DNA of 64,000 nt. Origin: Catenulispora rubra. Lineage in GTDB: Bacteria > Actinomycetota > Actinomycetes > Streptomycetales > Catenulisporaceae. The notes below the pieces were generated by a model. The model was not told the origin of the DNA. It saw nothing but the letters and a program-made list of their open reading frames with translations, and did not search any database. The stretch lies in NCBI RefSeq assembly GCF_015356825.1, contig NZ_JAACYW010000008.1:1-64000 (forward strand), in the 5' to 3' direction. This document shows positions 9,897 to 19,137 of this stretch, piece after piece (the stretch's first letter is position 1; each line of letters begins with the position of its first letter). The position numbers and the translations under genes were made by a program.

Positions 9897-12800
9897 TCAG
9901 CCCAACGCAGAGACCTGACCCGCCGTCAGCGCCGTCGGGAAGATCTGCACGTCGTCCAGACTCCCCGGCCAGAAGTCCACTTGCTGCGCACCGAACTTCG
10001 CGCGCCCGATGGCGAGCCCGCCGGTCGCCATGTCCGCCGGCGAAACGGTCGTCGTGCCGGAGAGCGTGCCGTTGATGTAGATCGACATGGTGTTCGCCGT
10101 GGCGTCCCGGACCCCGACGAGGTGGTACCAGGTCCCCGTCGCCGGGGGCCCGCCGCCCGGGCCGCTGTTGCCGACCGCGCGGGCGTTCGCGTTGCTGAAC
10201 GCGAACCGGTCGTCGGCGGCGTCGTACTGCAGGAAGAACACGCTGTTCACCGTGCCGTCCTCGCTGACTGCGGTGGCAAACGCGCCCTTCTTGGACAGAT
10301 TGACCCACGCCGCGACGGTGTAGCTGCCGCCGCTATTGAGCAGCGGCCCCTGCGTCTGCGCGTACTGGTCGGTCCCGTTCAGTTGCAGCCCGCCGCCGTT
10401 CGGCCCGGAGGTGGCCCAGGCGCCGCCGTTCGGCAGCGTCGCGTCGTCGCCGTTGCCGGACGTGTCCTTGGCGACGCTTCCGGATCCGTCGGCCAGCGGC
10501 CAGCGGCCCGCCTTGCTGACGACGTTCTGGCCGCAGTCACCGGCACTGCTCCCGGCCGCGATCACCTTGGCGTTGGCGGCCGCGAGCTGGGACACGTCCA
10601 TCTTCGGTTCCCGACGGTCATAGGTCCACAGGCCGTTGACCTCGCCCTCCACGTCGGTCAGCTGGGTGTAGACGCTTCCGGAAAGCTGGCACTGGGCCTC
10701 CACCCGGACCGCGTCGGCCGTCTGCACGAACTTCTGGGTCAGCTGCGTGCTGTCGGCGGCGCCGGCGTAGTTGATGAAGCCCTGATCCCAGTCGTGGGCC
10801 GGGATCGCGAGCCCCCAGCCGCCGTGCTCGCCGTCGATGGCGGCGCGGTTGTCCGCGGTGTCGGGCTGCGGGTCGGCCGGGCCGGTGTAGGTGTGCCAGT
10901 CGATGACGTCGCCGGCGCCGGTGTCCGTGTTCACGCTGCCGCAGCAGTTGAAGCCCGACTCGGCGTCCACGAGCCGGCTCGGGTCGTCGGCGTGCACCTG
11001 CGCGGCGGCGAGCTTGACCTCGCTGACCGCGTTGGAGACAGTGTTGCGGTCCAGGCCCCAGCCCTCGTTGTAGGGCTCGAACGAGATGATCGACGTCTCC
11101 CCGCGCAGGTCCTGGACCATCTGGTGCAGCTGGGACCGGAACGCGGCGTCGTCCGCCGGGGTCGGGGTGTAGCCGGCGCTCATCGACGGCATGTCCTGGA
11201 GCACGAGCATCCCGGTGGTGTCCGCGTCGTAGTACCAGCGCGCCGGCTCGACCTTGATGTGCTTGCGGATCGCGTTGAAGCCCATCGCCTTGGTCTCGGT
11301 GACGTCCCACTTCAGGGCGGCGTCGGTCGGCGCGGTGTAGATGCCGTCCGGCCAGAACCCCTGGTCGAGCGTGGCGTCGACGAAGGTCGGCGTGCCGTTC
11401 AGCAGGATCTTGCTGACCCCGTTCACCTTTCCGGTGCTCACCGTGCGTTCGCCGAAGTACGAGCCGACCCGGTCCCACGACCACCCGTCGGTCAGCGTCA
11501 CCGTCGCGCGATACAGGAACGGATCGGACGGCGACCACAGCCGCGGATTAGCCAGCGGGATGGTGAACGGAGTGTTCGCCGTCCCGGTGCCCTCGGCCAC
11601 GGTCCGCCGGCCGTCGGTGATGGTCACGTGAACACAGCCGCCGGCCGAAGTGCTGCTGACGGCGTCCACGGTGACCGAGGCGTTCGCGGTGCTCGGCGCG
11701 TTCGGCAGGTTCGGGGTGAACACGACCTGGTCGAGCCGCTTCGCCGGGGTCGGCTCCAGCCACACCGTCTGCCAGATGCCGCTCGACGCGGTATAGAAGA
11801 TCCCTGACGGGTCGATCTGCTGCTTGCCCTGGGGCTGGTTGGGCGCATCGGTGTTGGTGACGCCCACGGTGATCTGCTGCGGGCCGAAGCCCTTGAGAGC
11901 CGCGGTGATGTCGGCGCTGAAGGGCAGATAGCCGCCGGTGTGGGTGGCCACCTGGACGTTGTTCACCCAGACCGTCGTCTGGTAGTTGACGGCGCCGAAG
12001 TTGAGCACGACCCGCTGACCGTCGGCGCGCCACGAGGCGGGGACGGTGAACGTGCGCCGGTAGAAGGAGTAGTCGTAGTGCTGCTGGACACCGGACAGTT
12101 CCGACTCCATCGGATAGGGCACGACGATCGAGCCGGTGAGGTGCACGGTGCTCGCCGGCGGCTTCTGGACGTCGGTCGCGCCGGTGCTCGCGGGCAAGCC
12201 CTCGAAGCCCCACTTGCCGTTGAGGGACTGCCACCGCTGCCGCGTCATCTGCGGGCGGGGGTAGTCCGGCAGCGGGTTGTCCGGGTTGACCTGCGAGGCC
12301 CACGGCGTGGTCATGTTGGCCGTTGAGGTGTTGGCCAGACCGCTGTAAAACAAAGGCACAGCCGAGCCGTCGGCGTAGGCGGCACCGCCGGTGCCGTCAT
12401 AGCCGATCGTGAGATCGGTCCAGGTCTTGTAGAGCGGGCCGCCGAGGGCGACGACGAGCGTCGCGGGATCGGCCGGGTCCAGCGCCGCCGAGGAGATCGG
12501 GAAGCCGCCGACGCTCAGATGGCTGGTCGCCGCCGACGGCCAAGCGGCCAGCGGCTTGCTGAACGTCATCCGGACCTGCGTGCCGTCGGTCGAGAGCGAG
12601 GCGTCGGTCAGGGTCGGGACGTAGCCGGGCGGCAGCGTGAAGGCCGAGGCCGGGACGGGCGTCATCGACTGGCCGGGCGGAGCCCAGGACAGCTGCGCGG
12701 ACGCGCCGCCGAAGTCCTGGAAGTACTGCGCCTGCAAGGCGTGCTCGCCCGCGGTGAGGTTCACGGTGGCGGTGATCGGGACGTTCCAGTCGTCGACCCA

Positions 12801-13214
12801 GTGGTCGATGACGGAGTTGCCGTCGATCGTCATCCGGAAGCCGTTGTCCCCGTACCACTGGAAGGTGTAGCTGCCGGTCGTCGGCACGTGGATGACGCCG
12901 CTCCACTGGATCCCGGCGTCGGTGGGCCCGCCGGCGAACTGCTGCAGGCGCGGCAGGAGGTTCGAGAAGTCGATGTTCGGGTCGACGATGGTGTTCTTCA
13001 CCGGCCCCAGGGTCCAGTCGCTGCCTCCGGCGGTGCCCGTGGCGGGGCCGTACTGGGCTTCGAGGCCCGGGTATTCCGTTGTCGCGCCTGCGCTTGCCGC
13101 GGCGAAAGCCGGCAGGCACAGACCGAACACGACGGCGAGGGCCATGAACACGGCCGACAAACGCAGGGGTCGACGGGATGGCGTACGGGGCGGCCGATGG
13201 CGGTGGACGGGCAT
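9897..13214 (-). CDS. Secreted GH2 glycosidase with PA14 and LamG domains
   Basis: A 1105-residue exported glycoside hydrolase. A signal peptide ends around PAFAAASA (residue 42). A PA14 domain follows (about 45-190, GGPTDAGIQWSG and GSYTFQWYGDNG), then a GH2 sugar-binding domain (about 325-480, YDYSFYRRTF), an Ig-like domain and a GH2 TIM barrel. The barrel carries the acid/base Glu in YNEGWG near residue 719 and a probable nucleophile in DGEHGG near 797. The C-terminal 190 residues form a LamG/concanavalin-like domain (VAAWVNLSKKGAFA). The family includes beta-galactosidases, beta-glucuronidases and beta-mannosidases, and I cannot choose among them. ATG 13214 has an excellent GGAAGGAG ribosome site. 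A LacI-type palindrome about 80 bp upstream suggests sugar-responsive repression. Confidence 0.9.
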   Translation of the reverse strand: MPVHRHRPPRTPSRRPLRLSAVFMALAVVFGLCLPAFAAASAGATTEYPGLEAQYGPATGTAGGSDWTLGPVKNTIVDPNIDFSNLLPRLQQFAGGPTDAGIQWSGVIHVPTTGSYTFQWYGDNGFRMTIDGNSVIDHWVDDWNVPITATVNLTAGEHALQAQYFQDFGGASAQLSWAPPGQSMTPVPASAFTLPPGYVPTLTDASLSTDGTQVRMTFSKPLAAWPSAATSHLSVGGFPISSAALDPADPATLVVALGGPLYKTWTDLTIGYDGTGGAAYADGSAVPLFYSGLANTSTANMTTPWASQVNPDNPLPDYPRPQMTRQRWQSLNGKWGFEGLPASTGATDVQKPPASTVHLTGSIVVPYPMESELSGVQQHYDYSFYRRTFTVPASWRADGQRVVLNFGAVNYQTTVWVNNVQVATHTGGYLPFSADITAALKGFGPQQITVGVTNTDAPNQPQGKQQIDPSGIFYTASSGIWQTVWLEPTPAKRLDQVVFTPNLPNAPSTANASVTVDAVSSTSAGGCVHVTITDGRRTVAEGTGTANTPFTIPLANPRLWSPSDPFLYRATVTLTDGWSWDRVGSYFGERTVSTGKVNGVSKILLNGTPTFVDATLDQGFWPDGIYTAPTDAALKWDVTETKAMGFNAIRKHIKVEPARWYYDADTTGMLVLQDMPSMSAGYTPTPADDAAFRSQLHQMVQDLRGETSIISFEPYNEGWGLDRNTVSNAVSEVKLAAAQVHADDPSRLVDAESGFNCCGSVNTDTGAGDVIDWHTYTGPADPQPDTADNRAAIDGEHGGWGLAIPAHDWDQGFINYAGAADSTQLTQKFVQTADAVRVEAQCQLSGSVYTQLTDVEGEVNGLWTYDRREPKMDVSQLAAANAKVIAAGSSAGDCGQNVVSKAGRWPLADGSGSVAKDTSGNGDDATLPNGGAWATSGPNGGGLQLNGTDQYAQTQGPLLNSGGSYTVAAWVNLSKKGAFATAVSEDGTVNSVFFLQYDAADDRFAFSNANARAVGNSGPGGGPPATGTWYHLVGVRDATANTMSIYINGTLSGTTTVSPADMATGGLAIGRAKFGAQQVDFWPGSLDDVQIFPTALTAGQVSALG

Positions 13215-14358
<1,144 letters not shown>

Positions 14359-14370
14359 GCTGAACAAGAA

Positions 14371-14406
14371 GCCTGAGCAGGAAGCCTGAGCAGGAAGCCT
14401 GAGCAG
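14371..14406 (+). repeat. 13-bp tandem repeat between hydrolase and LysR genes
   Basis: GCCTGAGCAGGAA is present twice exactly (14371-14383, 14384-14396), followed by a 10-base partial copy. A degenerate copy at 14353-14370 overlaps the hydrolase stop codon. Confidence 0.85.
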
Positions 14407-14428
14407 CGCGGAAGATAGTCTGCCCGCT

Positions 14429-15454
14429 ATGACCTCCCCCGAGCTCAGCCACCTGCAACTGCTCACCATGGTCGGCGAGCTCGGCAGTATCGGCCGGGCC
14501 GCCGAGAAGCTGGGCATCAGCCAGCCCGCGGCGAGCAAGCGGATGGACCAACTGGAGCGGCGCCTGGGCCTGCGCCTGCTGGACCGCAACAGCCGGGGGT
14601 CGGCGCTGACCGCCGAGGGCAAGGCGGTGTGCCAGTGGGCCGAGAAGGTCGTGGCGAGCTTCGACGCCCTGTTGGTCGGCGCGGCGGCCCTGCGCGCCGA
14701 CCTGGACAACGATCTGCGCGTGGCCTCCAGCATGACGCTCGCCGAGCAGTTCGTCCCCCGGTGGATCGGCGCGCTGCGGCGGCAGCTGCCCGACGTGGTC
14801 GTCAGCCTGCGGATGACCAACTCGAAGCAGGTCGCCGAGCTGGCCGCCGCCGGGGAGGTCGGGCTCGGGTTCGTCGAGGCGCCGAGCGTGCCCCGCGGCC
14901 TGTCCTCCCGCGTGGTCGGCACCGACCGGCTCGTCGTCGTGGTGGGCCCCGATCACCCGTGGGCCCGCCGGCCCGAGCCGGTCGGCCCGGCGGAGCTGGC
15001 CGGCACGCGCCTGCTGGTGCGGGAAAGCGGTTCGGGCACCCGGGAGACGCTGGAACGTGTCCTGTCCGACGCGCAGGCCGCTCCGGCCAAGCCCCTGATG
15101 GTCCTGGACGCGAACGCCGCCATGCGCGCCGCGGTCGCGGACGGCGCCGGTCCGGCCGTGATGAGCATGCTGACCGTGCGCGGCGACCTGGAAGGCGGCC
15201 GGCTCGTGGACGTCCCGGTGACGGGAATGGATCTGCGCCGTCGCCTGCGTGCGGTCTGGTCCACCAGCCGGCCGCTCACCGACACCGAGGGCCGGTTGCT
15301 GCGCATCGCTGTGCAGTCCTATCGCAGTACCCCGACCCGCAGCACCTCGACTCGCAGCACCTCGACTCGCAGCACCTCGACTCGCAGCACCCCGACTCGC
15401 AGCACCCCGACCGGCGGCACCCCGACCGGCGAGGCGGTCAGCCCCCGGCCGTGA
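14429..15454 (+). CDS. LysR-family transcriptional regulator with Ser/Thr repeat tail
   Basis: A 341-residue DNA-binding regulator. The N-terminal winged helix-turn-helix is clear (residues about 5-65, GSIGRAAEKLGISQPAASKR, the LysR signature). A substrate-binding domain follows (about 90-295) with the typical PxHPxA-like GPDHPWARR and LLVRESGSGTRE. The last 45 residues are not part of the family: they are seven 5-residue units of the STPTR/STSTR type made by a 15-bp DNA repeat, and look like a later extension. The final 17 bp overlap the convergent beta-helix gene. The likely target is the neighbouring hydrolase gene, though LysR regulators usually act on a divergent gene and this one is parallel. 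No effector can be inferred. Confidence 0.92.
   Translation: MTSPELSHLQLLTMVGELGSIGRAAEKLGISQPAASKRMDQLERRLGLRLLDRNSRGSALTAEGKAVCQWAEKVVASFDALLVGAAALRADLDNDLRVASSMTLAEQFVPRWIGALRRQLPDVVVSLRMTNSKQVAELAAAGEVGLGFVEAPSVPRGLSSRVVGTDRLVVVVGPDHPWARRPEPVGPAELAGTRLLVRESGSGTRETLERVLSDAQAAPAKPLMVLDANAAMRAAVADGAGPAVMSMLTVRGDLEGGRLVDVPVTGMDLRRRLRAVWSTSRPLTDTEGRLLRIAVQSYRSTPTRSTSTRSTSTRSTSTRSTPTRSTPTGGTPTGEAVSPRP
15326..15430 (+). repeat. 15-bp coding tandem repeat, seven units
   Basis: Seven 15-bp units encode STPTR, STSTR (three times), STPTR, STPTG and GTPTG at the C-terminus of the LysR protein. Central copies of the unit AGCACCTCGACTCGC are identical. The array ends seven bases before the stop of the convergent gene. 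Confidence 0.9.
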
Positions 15455-17066
15455 CGGTGATGTTGGTCAGGCCCTTCACGGCGCGGGTCACCGTGTTGCT
15501 GCTGTAGACCACGTTCGGGTTCCCGGCGCAGTCGGACTGGTCGGTGACGTTGACGGCGTAGTCGCCGACCCCGCCGAGGTCAGAGTCGTTGTTCTTCCAG
15601 ACGTTGCCGCAGCCGAACGGCGCCACGATCCGGTGCACCTGGTACCCGTCGGCCAGGACCCCGCCGCTGCCGTAGCCGCCGTGGTTGCCGATGATCGTGT
15701 AGCCGCTGCCCTTGACGTCCAGCCACGAGTCGGCGCTGTTCTCGCCCGAGACGCCGCCGGTGAACGTGTTGCCCTGGACCAGACCGCCGGTCGTGCCTTC
15801 CTTGATGTCGATGTGCTCGGCGCCGATGTTGGGGCCGAACGAGTTGCCGACGGCCTGGTTGTCCATGCTGCGGTCCTGGCCGGAGCTGTCGCCGTACTTG
15901 TCCCAGTTGCTCTCCGCCGAACCGAAGTACAGGCCCTCGCCGTAGCCGGGCTGGACCTTGCCGGTGTCGTGGATGAAGGAGTTCTCGATCAGGTTGTCCG
16001 AGCTGTCGGCCCGGAAGTGCACGCCCTCGTCACCGATGCCCGAGACCTCGACGCCGTTCAGGACGTTGTCGCTGGACCCGTCGAGCACGATGCCCTTGGC
16101 CGAGTTGTCGACCGCGAACCCGTTCAGGTGCCAGTAGGAGACGCGGTTCAGGTGCAGCCCGTAGCCGCAGTAGGAGACATCGTTGGCGATCGGCGGCGGC
16201 ACGTTCGGGTCGCAGCCCGACGCGCTGTTGGAGAGCTTGGCGGTGCGGGGACCGGTGATCGTGATGGGCTTGCTCGACGTGCCCGACGTCGTCGCGTAGA
16301 ACGCGCCGTCGTAGCTCCCGGCCGCCAGCACGATGGTGTCGCCGGGCGCCACGCCGGCCAGAGCGGTGGTGAGCTCGGCCGCGGTGGAGACGTTCCAGGT
16401 GTGGCCGCCGGGCGTCGTGGACGGCGTGGTCGAAGGCGTGGTCGAGGGTGTCGTGGACGGCGTCGTCGAAGGCGTGGTCGAGGGTGTTGTGCTGGGCGTT
16501 GTGGTGGGCGTCGTCGAAGGCGTGCTCGGCAGCGAACTCGAACTCGACGACGTGGACCCGCCCGGCGTGCCGTAGACGGCCACCTCGTCGATCGTGAAGC
16601 CCGCGGTACCCGCGTACTGGCTCAGGTACAGCTGGATCCACCGCGTGCTGGTGCCCGCCGGGAGCGCGAGGGTCTCGGTACCGCCGTGGCCGCTCGTCGT
16701 GGCGACGACCGTGTGCCAGCTGGACCCGTCCGGGGACGTGCGGATCTTGTAGTTGGTGCCGTACCCGGCGCCCCACGTCACGGTCACATGGTCGACGCTC
16801 GTGGCGGCGCCCAGATCGACCTGCCACTGCTGCGGCTTGCTGGTGCCGCTCTGCCAGACGGTGCCCGAGGCGCAGTCGTCGGCGTTGCCGGCGGTGCCGG
16901 AGTTCGAGGACGCGCTCGCCGGCCGGCCGCAGGCCAGATCGGTGGCGCTCGGGCTGGCGCTCGCGGACGAGCCGATCGTCACCAACGCCGCGGCGGCGGC
17001 GAGCGCGAGCGCCATGCCCGCCGGGAGTAGATGGCGTGATCCGCGCAAAGGGGAGATGCGTCTCAT
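15438..17066 (-). CDS. Secreted CBM32-like plus right-handed beta-helix protein
   Basis: A 542-residue exported protein. The signal peptide runs to about ASAS (residue 38). An F5/8-type-C (CBM32-like) domain follows (about 40-165; WQVDLGAATSVDHVTV, FTIDEVAVYG), then a Thr/Pro linker (about 167-220) and a right-handed parallel beta-helix (about 225-542). The helix has the entry motif AAELTTALAGVAPGDTIVLA and rungs such as NVLNGVEVSGIGDEGVHF. This layout is seen in polysaccharide lyases (PL1/PL9-type pectate or chondroitin lyases) and related glycan-binding proteins. I cannot place catalytic residues, so lyase activity is inferred. ATG 17066 has GAGAGGG upstream. The gene converges on LysR with a 17-bp coding overlap. 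Dyads 60-160 bp upstream may control it. Confidence 0.8.
   Translation of the reverse strand: MRRISPLRGSRHLLPAGMALALAAAAALVTIGSSASASPSATDLACGRPASASSNSGTAGNADDCASGTVWQSGTSKPQQWQVDLGAATSVDHVTVTWGAGYGTNYKIRTSPDGSSWHTVVATTSGHGGTETLALPAGTSTRWIQLYLSQYAGTAGFTIDEVAVYGTPGGSTSSSSSSLPSTPSTTPTTTPSTTPSTTPSTTPSTTPSTTPSTTPSTTPGGHTWNVSTAAELTTALAGVAPGDTIVLAAGSYDGAFYATTSGTSSKPITITGPRTAKLSNSASGCDPNVPPPIANDVSYCGYGLHLNRVSYWHLNGFAVDNSAKGIVLDGSSDNVLNGVEVSGIGDEGVHFRADSSDNLIENSFIHDTGKVQPGYGEGLYFGSAESNWDKYGDSSGQDRSMDNQAVGNSFGPNIGAEHIDIKEGTTGGLVQGNTFTGGVSGENSADSWLDVKGSGYTIIGNHGGYGSGGVLADGYQVHRIVAPFGCGNVWKNNDSDLGGVGDYAVNVTDQSDCAGNPNVVYSSNTVTRAVKGLTNITVTAGG
16414..16521 (-). repeat. 36-bp tandem repeat encoding the Thr/Pro linker
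   Basis: Two 36-bp units (16414-16449, 16450-16485) differ at a single base, and a third (16486-16521) is degenerate. They encode TTPST-type linker residues between the CBM and beta-helix domains. Confidence 0.85.
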
Positions 17067-17124
17067 GGTGCCCTCTCATCGACGAAGGGGGTCGGCGGAC
17101 CGGTGGCGTCGATCTGCCGAAGCA

Positions 17125-17148
17125 GTTCATGAGTGTGAACATGGTTCA
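17125..17148. promoter_or_regulatory. GTTCA/TGAAC half-site cluster
   Basis: Three half sites alternate: GTTCA at 17125-17129, TGAAC at 17136-17140 and GTTCA at 17144-17148. They form two overlapping dyads with 6-bp and 3-bp spacers, 60-80 bp upstream of the beta-helix gene. This is a candidate operator of unknown regulator. Confidence 0.45.
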
Positions 17149-17206
17149 TTCATGTGACCGCTGCCTGCACACCGTAATTCCGGCTCCGGCGCCTGTCGAG
17201 ACTCTT

Positions 17207-17225
17207 GTTAAGAACTTTTACTAAC
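17207..17225. promoter_or_regulatory. GTTA/TAAC interrupted palindrome
   Basis: A 19-bp dyad, GTTAnnAAnnnTTnnTAAC, lies in a locally AT-rich stretch (17200-17235) between the divergent beta-helix gene and the small secreted protein gene. It could be an operator or overlap a promoter. Confidence 0.45.
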
Positions 17226-17346
17226 GAAAAACAACACGGTGCGACACGACCGTGGCACGCGACTCGATATCAGACCCCTGATAACGAAACGGTCTCGAGT
17301 GTCCGGCACCGCGTTGAGTCGCGACGGCGCGGGAAAGGTATAGACC

Positions 17347-17603
17347 ATGAGACGCATCGCCACCATGCTCGGGGTCGCCGCGCTCGCCGCGACCCCCTCA
17401 TCACCCTCACCGCCGGCACTGCCGAAGCCGGCGGCGCACCGGGCTACGTGCTCTACAAGAGCTACACGCACGGAGATGCCTGCGCCTCCTCGGGCTACGC
17501 CGGTCAGCAGGCCGGGCAGTGGGACTACTACTACTGCGACACGGTCTACCCGGCGAGCTGGGACGGGCCGGGAGACTACGACCTGTACGTGCACTACGTG
17601 TGA
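17347..17603 (+). pseudogene. Small secreted protein, interrupted by a -1 frameshift
   Basis: From ATG 17347 (GGAAAGG upstream) the reading frame begins as a signal peptide (MRRIATMLGVAALAATP). After a run of five C at 17393-17397 it turns into low-complexity sequence. Reading with one extra C restores a coherent 85-residue precursor: the signal continues LITLTAGTAEA, followed by a mature part of about 57 residues rich in Tyr, Trp and Gly. That part has two Cys (DACASSGY and YYYCDTVYP) that could form one disulfide, and ends YDLYVHYV. So this is a recent frameshift, a sequencing or assembly error in a homopolymer, or a phase-variable tract. The mature part resembles small secreted actinomycete proteins of unknown function. 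A terminator-like hairpin follows. Confidence 0.6.
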
Positions 17604-17624
17604 CGCACTGAGTCCCGTCAGCCC

Positions 17625-17648
17625 GCCGCCACCCCACCGGGTGGCGGC
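17625..17648. terminator. Bidirectional hairpin
   Basis: A perfect 10-bp stem (17625-17634 with 17639-17648) and 4-nt loop lies between the small secreted protein gene and the convergent membrane protein gene. Confidence 0.65.
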
Positions 17649-17659
17649 GCCATCCCGTT

Positions 17660-18163
17660 TCAGAACCTCCGCGTGAACGGCGAGGGCTTGCGCATCCGCA
17701 CCAGAAGCAGCAGCGGAACGAGCACGTACGGCAGGTTGAAAGCCAAGAACTTGGCCGGATTCCCGGTCCGCGTCGCCTGTTCGCCGAAGAACTCCACGCC
17801 GAAGACGACGATGCCGGTCAGGGTGACGATCATCGTCGCGTAGATCACCGAGGGCAGCTGGATCCAGTTCCGGCCGGTCGTCAGGGCCATGACGAGCAGG
17901 ATGTAGAACGGCATGTAGACGAAGGCCGACAGGCCCGTCACGATCCGCATCCAGGCCGGCGGGTGCATGAACAGCGGGTCGGCGTCGTGGGCGTACCAGT
18001 AGTTGGAGCGGACGAAGAAGTTGCCGCCGGGGTGCGAGAAGTCGACACCGACGGTGGGCAGCAGGTCGCTGATGCAGGACGTCACCACGAACGCCGAGAA
18101 CACGACCGCGAAGAAGACGTCGATCTTGCGCTCCCTAAAGGGGAGGTTCACCGCGTCGGCCAT
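17660..18163 (-). CDS. EXPERA-domain (TMEM97/EBP-like) membrane protein
   Basis: A 167-residue integral membrane protein with four predicted transmembrane segments (about 14-32, 68-90, 98-118, 138-157). It has the layout of the EXPERA superfamily, which includes emopamil-binding protein and TMEM97. MHPPAWMRIVTGLSAFVYMPFY fits the second-helix pattern of that family, where a polar residue group binds sterols or sterol-like ligands. ATG 18163 begins the conserved hydrophobic part; the open frame extends much further upstream but that part is antisense to the neighbour. It is divergent from the DUF1295 gene with 60 bp between starts, so the two may share a control region. Both families are linked to sterol or isoprenoid chemistry in eukaryotes; the bacterial role is unknown. 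Confidence 0.75.
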   Translation of the reverse strand: MADAVNLPFRERKIDVFFAVVFSAFVVTSCISDLLPTVGVDFSHPGGNFFVRSNYWYAHDADPLFMHPPAWMRIVTGLSAFVYMPFYILLVMALTTGRNWIQLPSVIYATMIVTLTGIVVFGVEFFGEQATRTGNPAKFLAFNLPYVLVPLLLLVRMRKPSPFTRRF

Positions 18164-18223
18164 ACCTGATCGTAAGACTGAGCGGTACTGCCCTTCCAGG
18201 CTGCGGCACCTTACAGTCAGCCC

Positions 18224-19018
18224 ATGGACGTGATCAGGATCTGCTTGTACGTATACGCGGGCGTTTGCCTCGCGACCTGGCTGATGTCGGTCCTCACGAG
18301 GGAGTACTCGTGGGTCGACCGCATCTGGTCGCTCGTCCCCCTCGCTTACACCGGAATCTTCGCCGGCGCGGCAGGCTTCCACGACGCGCGCCTGAACGTC
18401 ATGTTCGTCCTGGTCACGTTGTGGGGCGCGCGGCTCACCTTCAACTTCGCGCGCAAGGGTGGCTACACGCGCGGCGGCGAGGACTACCGGTGGGGGGTGC
18501 TGCGTGGCCGGATGGCGCCATGGCAGTTCCAGCTCTTCAACGCCTTCTTCATCACGCTGTACCAGAACGCGATCCTGCTGCTGATCGCCCTCCCCGCCGA
18601 CACCGCCCTGAAGCACCGGACCTCGTTCAACGTCGCGGACGGCGCCCTGACCGTGCTGTTCGCCGGATTCCTGGTCGGCGAGACGGTGGCGGACCAGCAG
18701 CAGTGGCGGTTCCAGCAGGCGAAGCGCGCCGACCTCGACGCCGGCCGCGAGCCCTCGGCACGCTTCGTCACGACCGGCCTGTTCCGCTACTCGCGGCACC
18801 CCAACTTCTTCTTCGAGCAGGCGCAGTGGTGGGCGATCGCAGGATTCGGCGTGGCCGCGGCCCACGCGGTGCCCTGGACGATCGTCGGCGCGATCCTGCT
18901 GACCTCGCTGTTCATCGGCTCGACCCGCTTCACCGAGAACATCAGCCTCTCGCGCTACCCGGAGTACGCGGACTACCAGCGGCGGACGTCGGCGGTCGTG
19001 CCGTGGCGGCCTCGCTGA
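18224..19018 (+). CDS. DUF1295 membrane protein (steroid 5-alpha-reductase-like)
   Basis: A 264-residue polytopic membrane protein of the DUF1295 / 3-oxo-5-alpha-steroid 4-dehydrogenase-like family. Hydrophobic segments span most of the N-terminal 110 residues and resume near 140-165 and 200-235. The C-terminal signature is clear: GLFRYSRHPNFFFEQAQWWA near residue 185, then YPEYADYQRRTSAVVPWRP at the end, matching the NADPH-binding region of isoprenylcysteine methyltransferase/5-alpha-reductase-fold enzymes. Length is typical (about 260). The start at 18224 is a plain ATG with a weak ribosome site. It stands divergent from the EXPERA gene and 119 bp upstream of the SIS-like gene. A reductase of an enone or isoprenoid is possible, but the substrate is not known. 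Confidence 0.88.
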   Translation: MDVIRICLYVYAGVCLATWLMSVLTREYSWVDRIWSLVPLAYTGIFAGAAGFHDARLNVMFVLVTLWGARLTFNFARKGGYTRGGEDYRWGVLRGRMAPWQFQLFNAFFITLYQNAILLLIALPADTALKHRTSFNVADGALTVLFAGFLVGETVADQQQWRFQQAKRADLDAGREPSARFVTTGLFRYSRHPNFFFEQAQWWAIAGFGVAAAHAVPWTIVGAILLTSLFIGSTRFTENISLSRYPEYADYQRRTSAVVPWRPR

Positions 19019-19137
19019 ACCGGACCGACCGGGTGTACGGACTTGGACCGACTACGGGACTCGGATGCCGAGCCCGTGAAGGATCGTCGCAGGCGCGGCA
19101 TCTGGCCGAGATCCCGCAGCAGAGAGAAGAACCCTTT

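Noticed and set aside
15326-15430. CRISPR array
   Set aside because: The 15-bp units have no spacers and are in-frame coding repeats at the end of the LysR gene; no Cas genes are present.
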